Origin: a virus
IMG/VR virus record: IMGVR_UViG_3300031857_015110
Coordinates: 1-51,623 of that record
Strand: one strand, 5' to 3'
Length of the DNA stretch: 51,623 nucleotides
The notes beneath the pieces are model-generated. The model searched no databases. It was not told where the DNA came from and was given only the letters and a program-made list of their open reading frames with translations. The position numbers were made by a program, and so were the translations under genes. Within the stretch, counting starts at the first letter, position 1. Each line of letters starts with the position of its first letter. Shown here one piece after another: positions 37,480 through 44,913 of this stretch.

Positions 37480-38741
37480 CAGAACGGCTCTTGCGAGTTG
37501 AAGGAATCCACGAGCGGCTGAGGAGCCGGTGCGACAGGGGCGTTGAGCGCTGCCACCTCGTCCTCCAGCAGCATCTTGATCGACCGGTCCTGAATGATCG
37601 CTTCGACCTTCGGCTGCTCCTGAGGAGTGAACATCGCCGTGAGCATCCACAGCGAGGTCTCCACGCCGTAGTTGGTGACCTGTTCGCACAGGCGGCTCAG
37701 AGCGGCTGTACCGATGGGCGTGTTGATCGCACGGGTGGCACGAGCCTCACGGAGAGCCTGACCCAGCAGACGCACGGTGGCGCTCGGGATCAACTTCTTC
37801 TCCACGGCCTCGTCGTAGCCCCATGGGATGTGGACCCAGCGGTTGAGGAATGCCTCGCCCATCGAAGCGCCCTTGTACCCGGCAGGATTGATCGTGCCGA
37901 CGATCCACATGCCGTCAGATGCCTTGACGATCTCGGGGATGAAGGTCTCGGTGCCTTCGTGGACGACTCGCACTGCCTTCATGCGGTTGACGAAGGACCG
38001 ACGGTGGTCACAGACGGAGTGCAGAGCGGAGGTGACTCGCTCGCCCATCATGTTGACCTCGTCCATGTAGAGGATGCAGGCATCGACTCGGCATGCGAGA
38101 TCGACCACGCCCGGAAGCCACACAAGGCGCTCTCCACCTTCGGGGGTGGTGAAAGCGGTCGGCTGACCGTACAGGTCGAACTCGCTGACACCGGAGGAAC
38201 CGGAGAGGAGGAACACCGGGAGAGGCTTGCCCGAAGGGCGCTTCTGACCGGCGAGCACCGCCAGCACCGACACCATGAGCGTCTTGCCTGACTGAGTGTC
38301 CCCGACGAGCAGGACGTTCTCCTTCTTCTCGTAGAAGGACATGAGGAAGTCCACGTCGGTCTGCCCGTTCGGCATGACTCGGTTGATGTACTTCTTGATC
38401 GACGGGTCTTTCGGGTCCGGTCGCCATGGGTCAAGGCGGGGATCGTCAGCGTCGGTGATGTCACCGGGGATGAGGACCGGAACACCGGTCACCGGGTGAG
38501 GGATGGAGATGTCAGCGATAGGACGCTGCGGCTGATGCAGAGGGACGACGTTGGTCTCAAGGAGACGGGGGAGGAGGTACACCTGCTCACCTTCGATATC
38601 GACGGTGATCTTGCGGCGACGGTTGAGGTCCGTGTCAGGGAAAGGCTGGGGATCGATGATCCGTGCCTCTCGTCCTGCGAACTCTCCGGCTCGGACACGG
38701 TAGGTGTCTCCGAACTTCATGCGGGCGGTCTTGGTGGTCAT
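37479..38741 (-). CDS. MoxR/CobS-like AAA+ ATPase with N-terminal KOW-like segment
   Basis: This 420-residue protein starts at the ATG at 38741, with AGGAGCA upstream. A KOW-like stretch (VRAGEFAGREARIIDP) lies near 16-31. The AAA+ core has Walker A GDTQSGKT (147-154), Walker B CILYMDEVN (222-230) and GTINPAGYKG (sensor 1). MoxR/CobS-type ATPases work with VWA proteins to insert metals or remodel complexes. Its divergent partner at 39145 has a VWA domain with a CobT-like MIDAS motif. The C-terminus is Pro/Gln-rich and ends NSQEPF. Confidence 0.82.
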   Translation of the reverse strand: MTTKTARMKFGDTYRVRAGEFAGREARIIDPQPFPDTDLNRRRKITVDIEGEQVYLLPRLLETNVVPLHQPQRPIADISIPHPVTGVPVLIPGDITDADDPRLDPWRPDPKDPSIKKYINRVMPNGQTDVDFLMSFYEKKENVLLVGDTQSGKTLMVSVLAVLAGQKRPSGKPLPVFLLSGSSGVSEFDLYGQPTAFTTPEGGERLVWLPGVVDLACRVDACILYMDEVNMMGERVTSALHSVCDHRRSFVNRMKAVRVVHEGTETFIPEIVKASDGMWIVGTINPAGYKGASMGEAFLNRWVHIPWGYDEAVEKKLIPSATVRLLGQALREARATRAINTPIGTAALSRLCEQVTNYGVETSLWMLTAMFTPQEQPKVEAIIQDRSIKMLLEDEVAALNAPVAPAPQPLVDSFNSQEPF

Positions 38742-38790
38742 GTGTTGCTCCTGATGTGCTGCCCCGTGGGGCGTTGGATTGGTCTCAAGT

Positions 38791-38820
38791 ATTAGGCGCA
38801 CAGATCGAAACCGATTGCAA
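38791..38820 (-). promoter_or_regulatory. Promoter of the MoxR-like gene
   Basis: TTGCAA (38815-38820) and CCTAAT (38791-38796) on the minus strand are 18 nt apart, with TGTGCGCCTAAT as in the CobT-like promoter. Confidence 0.6.
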
Positions 38821-38876
38821 GTCATTTCTTCCTATCGGGGCAAATTTCTTTCGGACCCCCTCAGAACCCCATTTCG

Positions 38877-38945
38877 TCCGTAGAACGAAAAGTTGCGTTT
38901 TTGGCGTTTATCGATTGCGAAAGTACTTGATTTCATTGACTTATT
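38877..38945 (-). repeat. S element copy 3 (diverged)
   Basis: It shares TCCGTAGAAC with copies 1 and 2. Bases 38925-38945 are the exact reverse complement of 26853-26873. GATTTCAT and the later ATGAAATC (38957-38964) can pair. Confidence 0.55.
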
Positions 38946-38958
38946 TGAATCGACCGAT

Positions 38959-39000
38959 GAAATCACGTTTCGGGTCCGTTGCCCTGAGAGGGCCTGCGAG
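38959..39000 (-). repeat. R' element copy 3 (inverted R-like)
   Basis: On the minus strand CTCTCAGGGCAACGG precedes ACCCGAAACGTGATTTC, a diverged inverted R copy without an ATG. Confidence 0.5.
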
Positions 39001-39039
39001 ACATTCATATGGGTGGTTATGGCCGAAAGCCCCTCAAAC

Positions 39040-39084
39040 CGCTCTCAGGGCCATATAGAGGGCAATGAAGCGAAATCCTTGATC
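39040..39084 (+). repeat. R element copy 5
   Basis: CGCTCTCAGGGCC, ATATAGAGGGCAATG, then AAGCGAAATCCTTGA. The ATG opens a five-codon frame (MKRNP, stop). It lies 60 bp before the CobT-like gene. Confidence 0.72.
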
Positions 39085-39108
39085 ATCAGAGAAATCACAT
39101 ATTGAGAC

Positions 39109-39144
39109 TTGCAATGGTTCGGAAAGTGTGCGCTTAATGACTAC
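39109..39144 (+). promoter_or_regulatory. Promoter of the CobT-like gene, leaderless
   Basis: TTGCAA (39109-39114) and CTTAAT (39133-39138) are 18 nt apart, and the -10 ends 6 nt before the ATG. TGTGCGCTTAATG also occurs at the 129-residue gene. Confidence 0.6.
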
Positions 39145-41328
39145 ATGACCAATCCGAACAGCAGCACCTCATCCATCCCGAAGACCCGGAAGCCACGACA
39201 GAAGAAGTGGTCCAGCGAGATCGCTCGTCAGCAGCACAGCAACGCACGTCGTTCGCTTGCTCGTGAGGCAGCGACTCGTGAGGCCGAACGAATCGTCCGT
39301 GGCAAGCAGGACCTTGATCGTGCGGCATATCGCCAGTCACGTCAGGAAGTGAACAAGCGCAGCAACATGATCGCCAACGGCCTGACCCCTCGTCTGACCG
39401 CCGTGATGAACTCGTGGGGACTCACCCTCCCGGTGAGCATCCTTCCGTCTCAGTCGGTCTCCGGCATGACCGACTTCAAGACCATCAGAGTCACCCATGA
39501 CTATCGACTGACGAACCGTCTCAACCGGTCCACCGGAACCGCTATCGATCCGTCAGAGGTGTTGGTGACTGTCGAAGAACTCCGTCAGATCGCCGCTGAG
39601 ACTCGTGGTGTCTTCTACCACGAGGTCGGTCACAACCTCTTCACCGTGCCGCTTCAAGACCTGCTCAACATCGCCCACGAGGCTGGGTACTCATTCCACA
39701 GCCAGCAGGCCACGATCCGTCAGGTTGGCGAGGCATGGAACCGCTGGGATATCGACGGTGGATTCCACAAGGCGTGGAACGTGCTGGAGGACCAGCGCAT
39801 GGAGATGCTCCTCGTGGAGGAATCACCGGCCATCGCATCGATGCTCACCGTGCTCGTCATTCGCAACATGCTTGCCGGTGCTGGTGCTGAGACCTCATGG
39901 GCGCTCGTGGCTGGCCGGTACTACCTCCCCAGCGAGGCTCGTGACGCTTCTCGCAAACTGTGGGACAAGGGCTTCAAGAGCGACAGCCGTGTGTCGTCAT
40001 CGACAGTCAAGGCTGTCGTCGATCGCTACATGGCCGCTGACACGGCTTGGTCGATGATCGAATGCGTCGAAGAGATGCGAGTCATCTTGGAGAATCTCAC
40101 GGTCAGCAACTTGGACAACCACAACGAGATCGGTAACGGTCGGGTCGCCAGCAACAGCCCCAAGGATGCTGCCGACAACGCTGAGAAGATCAAGCAGTCG
40201 GGCCAGCGTGTCCAGCAGATCGCTGAGAAGCAGGACGAAGAGGCCGACAACGGCGAGGCCGCAGGCCAGTCCGGCGAGGGCGAGCAGGGCAATGACGAGT
40301 CCGATAGTGCTGGAGGCAACGAGAACGACGCTCAGGGCGACTCACAGGAGTCCAGCACCGGTCAGTCCAGCAGCAGCGTTCAGTCCCCCGCTCCCGGCTC
40401 GGGCAGCAGCACTGGCTCCGGCGACCGTGACGAGGATGACCAGCACGATGCGTTCGACATCGATGCACACAGGGCACGTCGCTCAGCCATCGAAGACCTC
40501 GCTGGTGCGATGGACGAGGCGTTGGAGAATCTCGCCAACAACGAGACGATCAACGACGACGTGGTTGCCATGAACGAGGCGTACAACTGCGACGAAGGAT
40601 CGCTCCCGAAGTTCGGCGGCTCGTTCACCAACAACAACGAAGAGGATCGTTCCAAGGCCCTCTCCATGGTCGGAGACATCGAACGTGCCTTCGACATCGC
40701 TACCGCCGACTGCGCTCCGCATTGGGAGTCACAGCAGCGACGTGGCGTGCTGGAGCCGATCCGTTACCGCACCCGCCAGCCCGGTGACATGGAAGTGTTC
40801 CGCTCGTGGTCAGACAACGGAGAACCCGGTACCGACATCAGCGTCTCGCTGTTCGTGGATATCTCGGGATCGATGAAGTACGCAGGCTCGGCGCTCGGCT
40901 CCATGGCATGGGCCGTCAAGACCGCCTGTGAGCGCATCAACATCGACTGCGACGTGACGGCGTTCGACCACGGTGCCTACAGCGTGTGGGGCACCAACGA
41001 GTCGCCCCACGAAATCCCGTTCTTCGACGCTCGTGGAGGCACATGCCCCAAGGATGCCTTCACCGCCATGCTGTGGGAAGAGCGTCCGAAGAAGCACCAC
41101 ATCGTCATGGTGATGACCGACGGCGAGTGGAGCGACATGTCAGCGTTCATGCCCTTCAAGCACTCCAACATCCATTCCATGCTGTTCTTCTACGACGGCA
41201 GCGGTGAGACCGTTATGACTCCGTCACCACGGTGGGCACGCCGGACCAGCATGAACGAGGCATACGAGATCGGTGATCTCGCTCAGATTCCAGCAGCGCT
41301 GGAGTCGATGCTGATCGGCCTCATCTAG
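39145..41328 (+). CDS. CobT-like protein: HExxH peptidase motif plus VWA domain
   Basis: This 727-residue protein starts at the ATG at 39145; an in-frame TTG at 39109 would read through the promoter. HEVGH (159-163) is a zinc-metallopeptidase motif. A long acidic, Gln/Ser/Gly-rich linker (about 340-440) leads to a VWA domain with MIDAS DISGSM (572-577) and later VMTDGEW. CobT-like/MoxR pairs couple AAA+ ATPase and VWA for metal insertion or complex remodelling. Fusion to an HExxH motif is unusual. It is divergent from the ATPase gene; the role in infection is unknown. Confidence 0.8.
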   Translation: MTNPNSSTSSIPKTRKPRQKKWSSEIARQQHSNARRSLAREAATREAERIVRGKQDLDRAAYRQSRQEVNKRSNMIANGLTPRLTAVMNSWGLTLPVSILPSQSVSGMTDFKTIRVTHDYRLTNRLNRSTGTAIDPSEVLVTVEELRQIAAETRGVFYHEVGHNLFTVPLQDLLNIAHEAGYSFHSQQATIRQVGEAWNRWDIDGGFHKAWNVLEDQRMEMLLVEESPAIASMLTVLVIRNMLAGAGAETSWALVAGRYYLPSEARDASRKLWDKGFKSDSRVSSSTVKAVVDRYMAADTAWSMIECVEEMRVILENLTVSNLDNHNEIGNGRVASNSPKDAADNAEKIKQSGQRVQQIAEKQDEEADNGEAAGQSGEGEQGNDESDSAGGNENDAQGDSQESSTGQSSSSVQSPAPGSGSSTGSGDRDEDDQHDAFDIDAHRARRSAIEDLAGAMDEALENLANNETINDDVVAMNEAYNCDEGSLPKFGGSFTNNNEEDRSKALSMVGDIERAFDIATADCAPHWESQQRRGVLEPIRYRTRQPGDMEVFRSWSDNGEPGTDISVSLFVDISGSMKYAGSALGSMAWAVKTACERINIDCDVTAFDHGAYSVWGTNESPHEIPFFDARGGTCPKDAFTAMLWEERPKKHHIVMVMTDGEWSDMSAFMPFKHSNIHSMLFFYDGSGETVMTPSPRWARRTSMNEAYEIGDLAQIPAALESMLIGLI

Positions 41329-41331
41329 TTC

Positions 41332-41382
41332 TCGGACTCCTCCTCCAAGGAAATCTTTCCCGTGGGAGGGGGAGGAGTCCGA
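41332..41382 (+). terminator. Long-stem hairpin after the CobT-like gene
   Basis: TCGGACTCCTCC (41332-41343) pairs with GGAGGAGTCCGA (41371-41382), a 12-bp stem. It lacks a T-run, so partial termination or mRNA processing before the membrane-protein gene is likely. Confidence 0.5.
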
Positions 41383-41412
41383 ACCCTCCAACAAACATTC
41401 CAAGGAGTTCTC

Positions 41413-41841
41413 ATGGCAATCAATACCGGTAAGAACGGACTAGTTCCGAAAGCAGACCTTCAGATCGCTGTGACCATGGCTCAGGCTGACACGGCCTATC
41501 GAATTGCCCGGTCTCAGGCAGCGAGAGGAGTGCCTCAGCAACTGGCAGCAGAGCACGGGTCAAGGGCGGCGACAGCGCTGTTCTATTACTGGCTGTTTGT
41601 GTTCCCAGTAGTCATGTTCACGGCCCTTGTCATATGGGTTCCAAACCCGTTCATCATGCTGTGGAAGTCATTCCAAGTCATGTTGGGGGTGGTCATCCTT
41701 GTGAGGATGCACAAGTGGGTCCACGAACCTGCCACGAATGTCATCTCTTACAAGATACCGACGTGGGTCCTCGTGGTAACCGGAGGGGTGTCAGCAATCA
41801 TGTTCTGCTTCTTCGGCCTCATCCTCATCGCCATCAGTTGA
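41413..41841 (+). CDS. Membrane protein with three transmembrane segments
   Basis: This 142-residue protein starts at the ATG at 41413, with AAGGAG upstream. Hydrophobic spans lie around [32 protein letters not shown] and [19 protein letters not shown], with basic loops between them. It has no recognised domain and is the last plus-strand gene before the AP2 gene. It could act in superinfection exclusion or as an anchor. Its 3' end overlaps the convergent AP2 gene by 51 bp. Confidence 0.7.
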   Translation: MAINTGKNGLVPKADLQIAVTMAQADTAYRIARSQAARGVPQQLAAEHGSRAATALFYYWLFVFPVVMFTALVIWVPNPFIMLWKSFQVMLGVVILVRMHKWVHEPATNVISYKIPTWVLVVTGGVSAIMFCFFGLILIAIS

Positions 41842-42069
41842 CGCTGGGAAGTTCAGTTTGGCCTTCGGACCATGCAGCGATAGCGCCGCCTCGTCATATG
41901 CACGGGCGGCGCTTTCTTGCGTCTTGAAGGTTCCAAGGTATCTCGGGATACCGCCGCTTTTGATGGAGACAAACCATGTGCCTCCCCAAGAGGTTTCGTA
42001 CACTCCCCGATACATATGCCTTTCCCACTTTCGATAGTGCCCGATAGTTACTTCAAACCTTTGGGTCAC
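41791..42069 (-). CDS. AP2-domain DNA-binding protein
   Basis: This 92-residue protein starts at a GTG overlapping the upstream stop. Residues 20-74 match the AP2/ERF fold: [41 protein letters not shown] and KLNF. In phages, AP2 domains are usually the DNA-binding part of homing endonucleases; here it stands without a nuclease domain. The N-terminus (QRFEVTIG) repeats part of the upstream protein (QRSEVTIG) at both DNA and peptide level. The acidic C-terminus lies in the overlap with the convergent gene. Confidence 0.8.
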   Translation of the reverse strand: MTQRFEVTIGHYRKWERHMYRGVYETSWGGTWFVSIKSGGIPRYLGTFKTQESAARAYDEAALSLHGPKAKLNFPASTDGDEDEAEEAEHDC

Positions 42070-43394
42070 TCTTCGATGATTGCTTCGACCACGTCTTCTG
42101 AATCGATGGGTTGAGCCAGCATCTTGGCATTGGTTCCAACACGATCTCCAAAGAGCCGTGACAGGACACCGGATCGACCTCGTGCTTCGACCGTCATCTT
42201 CACGGTGTCACGATTGTCCATGATGTCTCGCATCTTCTCCATGGAGTTGAAGAGACGATCCATCTCCTTGCCCACCTCGGGCGTAAGTTCCTGACCTGCG
42301 ATTTCTTCGGCAAATCGGGCCTGTAGAACCCGCTGGGTCTGTAGTTCGACCATCGATTGCATGACCGATTGCAACTGGTCCTTGGACCGAATTTCGACCG
42401 GGATTGAGTAGGCGCAGGAGTGGCCGGGAGCGAATCCGGGGCACCCTGATGTCGCTAGGAAGCAGTTATCGCATGCCCTGATACTTTCCGATACCGTCCG
42501 AACGATGGCCTGCTCTTCGATGATCTCAGTACCGTCTCCAAGGCGTTCTGTGGACGTAATGGAGGACATTCCCATGACCGGGAGCACCTTTCGGTGCCGC
42601 CCTTCAGGGGGTCGCGTATCAAGGAGATTGGACTCGGAACCGCTAAACTCGTCCATGCTTTTCTCCCCGATAGTTACTTCAGACCTTTGTGGTAGCGATA
42701 TAACGATACCGTTTGAGAGGTTTTCGGAGAAATACTGCCAACTGGTGATGGCTAGACGGGCGATCTCATCAGGGTCTTCCAAGAGGATTCCAGCGACATC
42801 GATACCCATGGCTTCGATGTGATCGGTGTGTCGGGTACGGACTTCGTTCTTGCGCTCGGCGTTATACCGATGCATCTTCTTGCCGTCCCACACCTGAGTC
42901 TCACCAAACTTCATGGAGGACCACCACGAGCCGGAAATGACTAGGTCATACTTTCCGATACCCGGATCGATACTTCCTGTAATCGCTCCAAGGGTCGTTC
43001 CAACGCTTCGTGCGGCGAGTGCTCGACGATTCAGAGCCTTGTCTTTGAATACCCGGTCGGTGACAACGAGGCCGTTTGGTCGATCTCGGGGGATGTCTTC
43101 CTCACCATTCCAAAGAGGTAGGTAGTTATCCCATTCCGACCACGAGGGAGGCCCTACGACGCACACAGGGGCCTTAGAGGCCCTGTCTAGAACTAGGTGT
43201 AGGTCATCGGCAGTAGCAGGACCATCGCAGTAGGCCACCCATTCCCAATCGGGATACGGAAGGTCCAGTTCCCACGTCAACGTCTTTCGACGTAGCAGGG
43301 AGGTCACATTTACGGCCACCCGGCTAGCAGCGCAGGAAGCGAGGATTTGCTGGTGCGTCGGATTCTCAGCGCCAGCGAGATAGATATCGGTCAT
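42066..43394 (-). CDS. Conserved phage protein with C-terminal Cys cluster
   Basis: This protein has 442 residues. The N-terminus ([14 protein letters not shown]) starts an alpha/beta domain that continues with [20 protein letters not shown] and an [13 protein letters not shown] helix. The C-terminus has [14 protein letters not shown] and CAYSIP, a Cys4 cluster, then a Gln/Arg/Glu coiled coil and [11 protein letters not shown] small-terminase or DNA-binding role is possible but I cannot confirm it. It is downstream of the virion genes and overlaps the AP2 gene by 4 bp. Confidence 0.65.
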   Translation of the reverse strand: MTDIYLAGAENPTHQQILASCAASRVAVNVTSLLRRKTLTWELDLPYPDWEWVAYCDGPATADDLHLVLDRASKAPVCVVGPPSWSEWDNYLPLWNGEEDIPRDRPNGLVVTDRVFKDKALNRRALAARSVGTTLGAITGSIDPGIGKYDLVISGSWWSSMKFGETQVWDGKKMHRYNAERKNEVRTRHTDHIEAMGIDVAGILLEDPDEIARLAITSWQYFSENLSNGIVISLPQRSEVTIGEKSMDEFSGSESNLLDTRPPEGRHRKVLPVMGMSSITSTERLGDGTEIIEEQAIVRTVSESIRACDNCFLATSGCPGFAPGHSCAYSIPVEIRSKDQLQSVMQSMVELQTQRVLQARFAEEIAGQELTPEVGKEMDRLFNSMEKMRDIMDNRDTVKMTVEARGRSGVLSRLFGDRVGTNAKMLAQPIDSEDVVEAIIEE

Positions 43395-43400
43395 ACCGGT

Positions 43401-44417
43401 CTATTCGGGTTTAGGTGCTCGGATGGGTTGTACGTTGAAAGGATTATCGGGAGTGCCCATACCGCTGGTAGCACGGGTATGAGCGTCGCCCCATGTATTG
43501 CCAATAGCGTCGGCATGGGTACCGGCGTATCCCTGACCGGTGGTGTACTCATGCAACTGGTCACGGTGAAGACGCTGATCGGCGTTAGAGGAGCCACCCT
43601 GTCGAAACGGAGGACTATCTGAGTTCTGATATTGGTGGTTAACTTGCTGCTGCTGCTGTTGCTGCCCGCTGAGAGGCTCGGGGTCGGCAATAGTTGGATC
43701 ACGACGAGCGGTTCGGAAATTGTCGCTCGGATCTTTCCTCTTAGGTTCAATGTGGTATCGACTGGTCTGATAGCCGTACAGGGGGGCTGACCCACCAGTT
43801 CCGTTGCCGTAGAGCATGGAGAGGCCCTCAGCAGACATGTTGCGTTCCATCCATGTCAACGGAGCATATGGCGAAGGAGTGATCAGAGCCTTCCCTATAC
43901 CGAGGCCCATATCAATATAAGATTCTCCCTTCCAAGGGGTATTTCCACCTCCACCTCCACCGGGCGTTGATGTACCGGAAATGACAGGGTTACCCCCGCC
44001 GCTTCCACCATAGGAAGGATTACCGACTGTGGTTGATCGACCCGGGCCTGCGTTGGCAGCCGAAGGGGTGTTACCTGAAACCGTCCCCGAATTAGTCGGA
44101 GTTACTGAGGCAGACCTAGGCATAGGAACTACATCGTTAGGATTCACAGGACCGGTGTAGCGGGTGCCACCGGGAAGCAGGCGACCGCCGGGGCCACCCC
44201 TTCCAAGGGTTCCTCCAAGAAGTCCTCCACGAGCCGGAGTTGGAGTTGGTCGCTCGGCAGCGGTTACATATCCGGGGATGGTATCGGTAGGTTTTGTCTG
44301 ACCTGATTCAACACGACCGGGAATCTCAGAGAAGGCTCCCTTACTGGGACCGTCACCGGCACGAGCCTCATCGATTGTTCTACGACCCTGAGGGCCTAGC
44401 CCTGACTTTCTAGCCAT
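43401..44417 (-). CDS. Gly/Pro/Gln-rich low-complexity protein
   Basis: This protein has 338 residues. It begins with basic and Gly/Arg/Pro-rich stretches (GGLLGGTLGRGGPGGR), then Ser/Thr/Asn repeats, a poly-Gly run and a seven-residue poly-Gln run near 253. The C-terminus (HAYTHADAIGNTWGDAHTR-like) has His and Thr. Mostly disordered; it could be a virion linker or an assembly factor. It overlaps the HAD-like gene by 8 bp. Confidence 0.65.
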   Translation of the reverse strand: MARKSGLGPQGRRTIDEARAGDGPSKGAFSEIPGRVESGQTKPTDTIPGYVTAAERPTPTPARGGLLGGTLGRGGPGGRLLPGGTRYTGPVNPNDVVPMPRSASVTPTNSGTVSGNTPSAANAGPGRSTTVGNPSYGGSGGGNPVISGTSTPGGGGGGNTPWKGESYIDMGLGIGKALITPSPYAPLTWMERNMSAEGLSMLYGNGTGGSAPLYGYQTSRYHIEPKRKDPSDNFRTARRDPTIADPEPLSGQQQQQQQVNHQYQNSDSPPFRQGGSSNADQRLHRDQLHEYTTGQGYAGTHADAIGNTWGDAHTRATSGMGTPDNPFNVQPIRAPKPE

Positions 44418-44913
44418 CGATCTCTTCCTCTACCCCACGAGCAGCCTTTATAAGGCTTTGCTGCTCAATAGTCTCCACAAGATCATACCATGGGCTATAT
44501 GCCTGCTCCTTTTCGGACTTGCCCGGAACATCTCCGGCCTGAGCCACGAGAAGGGCATTTACACCGCACTCCAAGGCTCTTCCAACAGTCGCAGGATCAC
44601 TATCGATATAGAACGATATGTGATGACCTATGCCGATCATGTCGTTTAGGTGCTTGATCCTCCATTCGGCAGGACTGATGTCAGAGCCGGGAGGGTAGCA
44701 ATGGACATCGGCATACCGTGTCAATCGCTCTCGGGCCAACCATGCCTGTACCCGTTCCTTTGAGTGGTCCAAGGACAGAAGAACAAGGCGGCTTGAATCT
44801 CGGAACATGTTGTACAGCACACGACCTGAACCGCAGGATTCATAGGTGAGGATATTGGCATTAGGAGGGCTATCAGTAAGCACTCCTTCGACATTCATAA
44901 CAACGATAGCCAT
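44410..44913 (-). CDS. Degenerate HAD-like protein
   Basis: This 167-residue protein begins VVMNVEGVLTD, like HAD motif I (DxDGxL) but with Asn and Glu at the two Asp positions. Near residue 125, FYIDSDPATVGRAL then ALLVAQ resembles motif IV. Without the nucleophilic Asp it is unlikely to be a phosphatase and may bind a ligand or act as a structural fold. It starts directly after the upstream stop without a clear ribosome-binding site. Confidence 0.6.
   Translation of the reverse strand: MAIVVMNVEGVLTDSPPNANILTYESCGSGRVLYNMFRDSSRLVLLSLDHSKERVQAWLARERLTRYADVHCYPPGSDISPAEWRIKHLNDMIGIGHHISFYIDSDPATVGRALECGVNALLVAQAGDVPGKSEKEQAYSPWYDLVETIEQQSLIKAARGVEEEIDG

Noticed and set aside
27773-39084. R repeats as a CRISPR array
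   Set aside because: Copies are kilobases apart, not spaced by short spacers, and no cas gene is present.
40026-40697. Antisense frames in the acidic linker of the CobT-like gene
   Set aside because: Low-complexity complement of a coding linker; no start sites and no motifs.
42066-43394. Calling this gene the terminase small subunit
   Set aside because: The Cys cluster and coiled coil are compatible, but no helix-turn-helix or adjacency to terL supports the name, so only a general description is given.
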